Assembly: GCA_030770535.1 (NCBI GenBank)
Contig: JASVEC010000010.1
Span: 310,001-374,000, forward strand
Direction: 5' to 3'
Length of the DNA stretch: 64,000 nt
Origin: Batkoa obscura
Lineage: Eukaryota > Entomophthoromycota > Entomophthoromycetes > Entomophthorales > Batkoaceae
The notes under the pieces are model-generated. The model was given only the letters and a program-made list of their open reading frames with translations. It was not told the DNA's origin and made no database searches. The first letter of the stretch is position 1; every line of letters begins with the position of its first letter. Made by a program: the position numbers and the translations under genes. Of this stretch, positions 57,558-64,000 are shown in pieces.

Positions 57558-58377
57558 AGTCTATAGAAAATAGAAAAAGTAAAAGATCGATCCCAGCTTA
57601 CCTTACGAAGATAACAGAGAATCTAAAACTTTTGATATTTACTAAGCAAGCAAATAGTTTGCTAAATGATAGAAATAGATTACTAAATATTAAGATTACT
57701 TAAGTTATTAATAGCTAAGTTAATAAATAGTCAAAGAACAAGGAATTGTAATAATATGTAAAAACTATTATTATATTACTTGTACTATATAGAGATGGTT
57801 AATTATAGCTTTGGGGCTAACCACTGCCTCCCATGCAGCTATTTATTAACTTGGCAATATATTAATAATGTAATTATAACATTAAAATAGTTATTTATTT
57901 GACAACAAATCTATAATGTTGGTTATAAAGCAGTCGATAATAAATATTCCTCAATAAAGTTTTGTAAGAATATGTATTTAATATTTAATAGAAATTCAAC
58001 TAACTTACAGTATAAACTATAATAGAATGATTTAGAACTGTGTCCAGGTACTTTTGTTTTAATAAAAAATTTGATTTTATATAATTTTAAGCGAAGTTTT
58101 AAAATACAAAATTTTTCAAAAATTAGATAAAATAATCAAACTAATTCAGACAACCCCAAATACTAGATGTTTTCCATAGAAATATCTATAGCAAACTAGC
58201 AATAGAACAATTCTTTATTAGCATGCCACCATATAGAATGGAAGAAAAACTTGACAAATAGAGGGATTACAAAAGTAATTTTCCAATTTTAATTAGTTTA
58301 AATAACAAGATAATACTTTGTTTTATTTAAATTATTAGTACAAAGAGCAAAATTAACTAGTAATCACACTCAGACTA

Positions 58378-58991
58378 TGAGCTCATTGAACGTTGTTAAA
58401 TTATCTTTAATCAACAATAGAACATAATTAGAATCTACTAATACAGCTACTGATTCATTAAAAGGGTTTGTATTAAAATTAGAATACACTTTCATACATA
58501 ATCTTCATGAGATATATCATAAAGTAATGATGTATGGTGATGGGAACCTAAAGAAAGCATTAGAAGGATCCATAACTACTATCTATCACTTTCGAATATT
58601 TCTAATCTTGTATTATTTATAGTAATATTTGGAGCTATGATGATACTTGAAGCTGGAGTATAGTTCTTTTATTGTCTATTAGTCGATTTTTTATGTTTTA
58701 TCTTTGACTTTGGTATTCAGCTTTGTGTAAGTTTTTTTGTTTTTTTAGTGTCAGCTAACGAGAACCTTAATTTTTAATTCATTATTTAAAATCCGTTTGT
58801 ATTTTGAAAAGCTATCTAAAATTAAATAAGCTTACAATTATCGTTTTGGGTTGTCTATAAGTGTAAGGGATCAATTGGTAAGTGAATTAATAAGTCCCCA
58901 CCCTGGAATCAAGGCAATAATGTGCATCTCAACTCCTCCAAATCATAATCAAGCTGTCAATTTTCCACCTGGTTATCAACTCATTAGTTAA
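58378..58991 (+). pseudogene. Decayed third paralogue of the PPxY membrane-protein family
   Basis: Same order as paralogues A and B: a start-like ATG at 58378; in-frame TAA about 50 bp in; the core EYTFIHNLHEIYHKVMMYG and NLKKAL near 58480-58565; a frameshift and stops in the first membrane segment; an intron-like GTAAGT at 58727; and a Pro-rich end near 58934-58979 retaining TPPNHNQ and PPGYQLIS. Being a host gene copy, its disabling changes are at least two stops plus one or more frameshifts. The block near CTATCTAAAATTAAATAAGC aligns with exon 2 of paralogue B. Confidence 0.8.
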
Positions 58992-59062
58992 TTTCCAATA
59001 ACGTATTAGAACTTAGATAACAACAGATTCATTAAAGCTATTTCGCTTTTATTTGAAAGCAA

Positions 59063-59170
59063 ATGGGGGATATATTTTTGGTCAATAATTTTACTGATAA
59101 ATAGCCTTTCCACTCAAATAATGCTTAAATAATGGAAAAAACAATGAAATAAGAAAAACATACCCACATC
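59063..59170 (+). mobile_element. MITE copy 20
   Basis: Forward copy AATGGGGGATATATTTTTGG ... AACATACCCACATCA, with a few inserted bases around ATAAATAGCCTTTCC. Confidence 0.8.
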
Positions 59171-59310
59171 ATCAAATTTATAAAATTTTGTTGTGTAGTT
59201 AAAGAGTAATTAATTTTTGAGCTCAGAAAATGTTAAAAAGTTTAAGAACAAATAAATTTTGTAAATTAATCCCTCTTTAATTATATGATAAAACTTTATA
59301 AAATTTGATA

Positions 59311-59413
59311 ATATGGTGATATATCTTTTTGTTTAAGAATTTACTAATAATTATTCTACCCAAATAGCGCTTGAAAAATAGAAAAAGTAATGAAGTCAAA
59401 AAACATCCCCACA
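59311..59413 (+). mobile_element. MITE copy 21
   Basis: Forward copy ATATGGTGATATATCTTTTT ... AAACATCCCCACAC. Confidence 0.85.
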
Positions 59414-59830
59414 CGTCAGTTTAATATAATAGTTATTATATTATTAAGTTCAAAAAGTTTTATTAAGTAGTTAAAAAGTTATCAAAGTGCTTTTTAAATA
59501 ATGTTATTTTATTACGCTAGCTCTTTTTTAAAAGTATAACATGAAATTTAATTAAAATCGATAAAAACATAAATTTTAATAAAAAATATTAAAAAAGTTA
59601 AATAAAGATTGTAAAAAAAAGATTTATAACAAAATTTAAAAGTAATGTGAGTAGATTATTTTTAAATCTTTAATAAGAATTCTATTTTATATCATAAAAA
59701 AATCAACATTAGCTGTGACTTTAACTTTAGCTATGGTATTAAAATAACATTTATTATAGCCTTCTAAGCTGAATACTTTTTAAAATATTTATCTTATAAA
59801 GTTCAGTTCAGCTATGTTTTTAATTAAATT

Positions 59831-59924
59831 AGAGACTGTTTTTTTTGGTTTCATTACTTTTTCATTTTTTAAGTGCTATTTGAGTGGAAAGATTGTAGTA
59901 AAATTCTTAAAACACATCTATATT
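59831..59924 (-). mobile_element. MITE copy 22, eroded
   Basis: Reverse copy AGAGACTGTTTTTTTTGG ... CACATCTATATT with good interior AAGTGCTATTTGAGTGGAAA but worn ends. Confidence 0.78.
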
Positions 59925-61357
59925 AGTTGTTTTAATTAGAGTTTATTTTGACCAAAAGCTAAACCTTTTCGGCAAAATTTACTATAAAAGATTCTACCCA
60001 TGTAACCAATCACTTTCGAATTAAATCTATAATTTTAATAACTTATCATTAATTTGACAATTTTTTAAAATTTATCAATGAAATTTGATTGTTTATACTA
60101 TCATTTATTAGCTTTGATATAATAAGCATCTAGAATACATTTGAAAATGCTAGTGCTATAGATTCTTGACATTGTTTTTCACTTAATAAGGCTTTTTATT
60201 AACATATTGGCTCATATAAAAACTTTAGATTATATAAATTAAGTATTTAAATTATAGCATTTTGGCATTTTGTATTGTATATTAAAAGTATGTTGAGTTG
60301 TAATAGGCTTAGCACCCATTTTATAATTCAGTAGCTATTGAATTTCCATTAAAGAGCTTACAAACTTTCAATATCACCCCATAAACTTGGACATATTGAA
60401 TAAAATATAGAAATTTTTATAGTTTAAATTAACACAATCAACATCAACTTTTGAAAAAAGTAAAAATTTTACTATTTATTCTTTAGCATCAACCTTTATC
60501 AATTCTGATTTCTATATTCATTTTTAGTCCGTTTTTAACTCCATAAAATAAAACCATTAGCATTGTTTTACTTTAAGGTCTAAAAAGGCCAAGAATTTAT
60601 AAATAAACCTGTTATTAATTATAATCTCCATATAAACATAACGTAAATGATGTTACTATTAAGATACTATTATAATTCTAAATAAGAATGAATTTAAAAA
60701 TCAAAAGTAATTTTATAGTTACTTTATTTTAATTTTTTAAAACTCACTTCATCCGATTTAAAAATCCAAGTATTATCCGATTCAAGGTCAACTCAATTCA
60801 AAAGGCTCGGCTTACGGATCAATTGAGTTTATAGGCTAAACATTAGCAATCTTTTTGCTTCAACAATCAGTATTTTCAGGGTAATTAAAAGTAATGAAAA
60901 AGTAGGCCCTTGACACTTATTCCTGAAAGAAAATAACGAACAATTAGTGGCTAATTTTACTCCCTTAAAGAAAATAGCTTAAAAAAGCGTATGATTTACC
61001 TTTTATGTCCATTTTATAACTTTGCTTAAAATCATCGCAAATACCTCTCCAACTCTTTTATAACTTTTTAGTGATAAATTTTACAACTTAATTATTACGT
61101 AATTTTTTTTTGTGGTCAATTATCATATTATATCAATTTTAGCTTAAATTTTATTCCTAAATGTGGAGTTAAAAACTTTGTAAAAAGCCGCAACAGCCAT
61201 ATAGAATTTTTTGTTAATTATGACAAGTGAATTCAAATTCAACTGCGATCACCAATAAAATTGTGTCATTTAAAACATTAAAAATTACTAACGTTTAAGA
61301 AAGAGTATAAAACGACAAAGTGATTTAAAATCAATTTATTTATTTTAAGTTTTAATC

Positions 61358-62836
61358 ATGAATTTTAAAGAAGCTTTATTTTATTTATTTATAACAATTA
61401 GTGTAGGCGCATGGATGATACTAATGGCAATCAATATAATAAGTTTAATTCTATGTAAATATCAATATAAAACATATCGAGAAATTAAAGATGAGCCTAT
61501 AACGAACTCAAAAGACGCCCCATTTGTTAGTGTATTGCGACCATTGTGTGGCTTAGAATATAAATTAAAACAAAATTTAGAGTCCTCATTCTTACAAGAT
61601 TATCCCAATTTTGAATTGATATTTAATGTAAAGAGCAGTGAAGATGCATGTATACCATTAGTATTAGAATTAATCCAAAAATACCCTAATATAGACGCTA
61701 AATTAATCATTGACGAAGATCAAAAAGGGGTCAATCCAAAAGTTAGTAATTTATTAAAAGCATATGAGCAGAGTCGACACGATCTAATATGGGTTTGCGA
61801 TTCCAATATTTTTTTAAATAAAGGGTGTTTATCTCGTTCAGCTAAATTAATGATGGAAGAAAATGTGGGTTTAGTACATCATTTACCTGTGGGTATAGAT
61901 GGTACTACTTTTGGTTCTCAATTAGAGAGTATGTTTTTAAATACAGCTCATGCTAAGATGTATACATTATTAAATTATTTTATATTTGAACCTTGTGTGG
62001 TTGGTAAATCCTGTTTATATAGAAAGAGTGATTTGGCTTGTGTTGGCAGTATGAAAGCATTTGAAAATCAATTAGCAGAAGATTTTTTTATTGCTAAAGC
62101 TATTTGGGATCAAGGATTAAAAATTAAAATGCCTTATGATTTAGCTTATAATCGATTAGGATCTATTTCTACTTCGGCTTATTTTAATAGAAGATCAAGG
62201 TGGTGTAGATTAAGAAAATATATTGTACCACAAGCTACTATCATTGAACCGTTTACTGAGTCCATTTTAAATGGAATGTTAGCTTCTTATGGTTTTAGCT
62301 ATTTGTTAAATATTTCCATTTTTAACTTTTTTGCTTACCATTTAGTAGTATGGTTTTTATTAGATTTTCAACTAAATCAGCAACTTATTGGAAATAAGTT
62401 AAATTTAAAAGAATTACAACGTTTTATGGTTATTTGGGCATTTAGAGAATTAACTGCATTACCTTTATATCTTTATTCAGTTTTAGGTTCTACATTTACA
62501 TGGCGTGGTCAAACTTATCGTATTACTTCTGGTTCTTATGCTGTACCTGAAGATAATGTATCGCTCTTTCACCCTGTTTTTCATCATCCTATTTTCTTGA
62601 AATTCATTGATTACTTATTTTATAGTATTGATTTTATAGCGGATATTTTAATGAAATCTCAAAGAAATGGTAATCCAGAGATGGAATTTACACCAAAGTC
62701 ATCACCACAGTCCATTTCAAAACCCTTGTTAGAAACCGATGCTACTAGTTATTCTTCTTGTTCTCATAGTTCTTATCAAATGGGCTTGGATTCTGAAGAA
62801 GAACTTCGAGATATTGATTTTCCTAATTCAAAATAA
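61358..62836 (+). CDS. HSX11: Ceramide glucosyltransferase (glucosylceramide synthase)
   Basis: Single exon, 492 aa, GT21 family. It transfers glucose from UDP-glucose to ceramide at the Golgi membrane, making glucosylceramide for fungal membranes. Landmarks: N-terminal signal anchor (about 7-32), SVLRPLCGLEYKLKQNLESS at the start of the catalytic domain, the D2 motif VCDSN (Asp148), the D3 motif AEDFF (Asp242), and the product-binding signature RRSRW (residues 278-282, the family (R/Q)xxRW). Hydrophobic segments follow at about 307-335 and in the C-terminal third. A Ser-rich cytosolic tail (about 440-492) extends past the conserved region and may be a phosphoregulated region (inference). The absence of introns contrasts with the core genes. 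Confidence 0.94.
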   Translation: MNFKEALFYLFITISVGAWMILMAINIISLILCKYQYKTYREIKDEPITNSKDAPFVSVLRPLCGLEYKLKQNLESSFLQDYPNFELIFNVKSSEDACIPLVLELIQKYPNIDAKLIIDEDQKGVNPKVSNLLKAYEQSRHDLIWVCDSNIFLNKGCLSRSAKLMMEENVGLVHHLPVGIDGTTFGSQLESMFLNTAHAKMYTLLNYFIFEPCVVGKSCLYRKSDLACVGSMKAFENQLAEDFFIAKAIWDQGLKIKMPYDLAYNRLGSISTSAYFNRRSRWCRLRKYIVPQATIIEPFTESILNGMLASYGFSYLLNISIFNFFAYHLVVWFLLDFQLNQQLIGNKLNLKELQRFMVIWAFRELTALPLYLYSVLGSTFTWRGQTYRITSGSYAVPEDNVSLFHPVFHHPIFLKFIDYLFYSIDFIADILMKSQRNGNPEMEFTPKSSPQSISKPLLETDATSYSSCSHSSYQMGLDSEEELRDIDFPNSK

Positions 62837-62999
62837 GCTTGATTATTTATTAAATTTTACAGTGTAAATTAAAATCAAATCTATTATTATAAGATCATTT
62901 TTTTGGCTATTATTATAATAAAAATAACTCTTATTACATATAAAGATAATGTATATATAATTTACCATTGTACTAATCTAATAATTTAATTTAATTTAA

Positions 63000-63101
63000 T
63001 GGGACTGTTTTTTTTTAATTTCATTATTTTTCCATTTTTTAAGCGCTATTTAAGTGGAAAGATTACAGTAAAATTCTTAAACAAAAAAATACATCCCCTA
63101 A
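63000..63101 (-). mobile_element. MITE copy 23
   Basis: Reverse copy ATGGGACTGTTTTTTTTTAA ... ATACATCCCCTAATT about 160 bp after the glucosyltransferase stop. Confidence 0.85.
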
Positions 63102-63353
63102 TTATAATTATCCCAAAAGAAATTATTTAAAATCTTTCTAATTGGATTTATTTATACTACCAAATACTTTGAATTATACTATAAAGAAATATTCAGTCTA
63201 TTCCACATTAATGTCTTATTTTTCCACCATTTCGGTCAACGAATTTGATGATTAATATGAGATAGATCGAATATCTAACCCTTATACTAGAGATAATATC
63301 CTAAATTTAGTATAAAAAGCAATATTAACCTTATATTCCTATCCAAATCAAAA

Positions 63354-63456
63354 CATAGGGATGTTTTTCGGCTTCATCACTTTTTCTATTTTTAAGCACT
63401 ATTTGAATAAAAGATTGTTAGTAGAATTCTTAAACATAAATACATCCACATATCCT
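63354..63456 (-). mobile_element. MITE copy 24
   Basis: Reverse copy ATAGGGATGTTTTTCGGCTT ... ATACATCCACATAT. Confidence 0.87.
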
Positions 63457-63858
63457 CTCTTATCTTCTTAAAATGCACTGTAATTTTTTGTTTTTCTTTA
63501 ATGAAATATCTCAAATTTATCACTATTAAGATGAAATCAAATATGAAAATAAGGCAGATTTCAAGTCATTCAATCTCATTGGTTTATAGTAAACTATAGC
63601 AGTTTAAATAAGTTAAGATTTATAAGAATATTTTGAAAAAGTTATTAAATAGTATTTAGGCTAAATATAGCATATTGAAATCATTAAATAGAGAGGATCA
63701 TGTTGTTAGATAGAGTCCAGATTTTAAATATTAAATGATAAGAAATTTAATCCTTTGAACTTTTCAAAATGCTTACTAACTGTTTATTTGAGTCTAATAG
63801 AACAATGTCTTTATGGATTTAAGTTCACTTAACTTTTCAAAAAATGATAAATGATTAG

Positions 63859-63952
63859 TATAGGTATGCTTTTTTCCATTTCTTTTTCTCTTTTTTAAAC
63901 GCTATTTAGTAAAATAACTGTTAGTAAAATTATTAGCAAAAAAATACATATT
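63859..63952 (-). mobile_element. MITE copy 25, strongly decayed
   Basis: Reverse copy recognisable by TTTTTTAAACGCTATTTAG and AACTGTTAGTAAAAT; both ends worn, the GGTTTCATCAC block lost. Confidence 0.6.
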
Positions 63953-64000
63953 TTATTACTAACTTTATTAATATAAAAAAGCTTATCGAATAAAATAACT

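Larger units (their letters stand above)
58992..61357. other. Intergenic stretch with three MITEs
   Basis: MITE copies 20-22 in the first kilobase, then about 1.4 kb AT-rich sequence upstream of the glucosyltransferase gene. No gene or RNA gene seen. Confidence 0.55.
62837..64000. other. Repeat-rich end of the window
   Basis: Three reverse MITE copies in about 1.1 kb of AT-rich sequence; no gene. Confidence 0.55.

Noticed and set aside
1-64000. Searched for tRNA genes, rRNA, CRISPR arrays and LTR or virus-like elements
   Set aside because: No tRNA B-box/cloverleaf, no rRNA, no spaced direct-repeat array and no LTR pair or capsid/polymerase remnant was recognised by eye.

Overview
The window is AT-rich (by eye roughly three quarters or more A+T) nuclear DNA of a fungus. 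The evidence is a Zn2Cys6 transcription factor, a KRE6/SKN1-family beta-glucan synthesis protein, an NCA2 mitochondrial protein, an LSM1/PSP1/CK2-beta set, GT-AG introns of about 40-150 nt (most 45-60) with TACTAAC-like branch sites, and a ceramide glucosyltransferase. Intron density is high (20 introns in one chloride-channel gene, 9 in the folylpolyglutamate synthase gene). That and the very low GC point away from budding yeasts and toward an early-diverging, zygomycete-grade lineage, but the species cannot be fixed from sequence alone. I rebuilt all spliced genes by hand; exon phases close except at two junctions, which are flagged.

Layout. 1-3.2 kb is repeat-dense, with seven copies of a ~105-bp inverted-terminal-repeat element (MITE) inside an older dispersed repeat. 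3.2-12.9 kb holds a Zn2Cys6 regulator, NCA2, a small Cys-rich coiled-coil protein, the DRG1/RBG1 GTPase and a KRE6/SKN1-like glycosidase-family protein. 13-26 kb is gene-poor: an unknown 160-aa protein, a secreted acidic protein, a COPI-associated/TVP15-like membrane protein, and a 2-kb stretch of decayed coding-like sequence. 26-43 kb is the gene-dense core: RPL35, GAR1, eIF6, a mitochondrial TPR (MGR3-like) protein, a PSP1-domain protein, folylpolyglutamate synthase, LSM1, CK2 beta and a CLC chloride channel. 44-51 kb holds a stand-alone EF-Tu-like G-domain protein and a HARE-HTH protein separated by 4.5 kb without genes. 51.7-64 kb is repeat-rich again, with about a dozen MITEs, a second copy of the dispersed repeat, a tandem family of PPxY-tailed membrane proteins (two intact, one decayed) and ceramide glucosyltransferase.

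The genes do not form one pathway. RPL35, GAR1 and eIF6 are adjacent and all serve 60S ribosome production. LSM1 (mRNA decapping) and CK2 beta share a 328-bp divergent promoter with two CCAAT boxes. The least familiar items are the EF-Tu-like G-domain protein with altered GTPase motifs, the PPxY membrane-protein family, and the MITE family, one copy of which now supplies the C-terminal coding sequence of an ORF.
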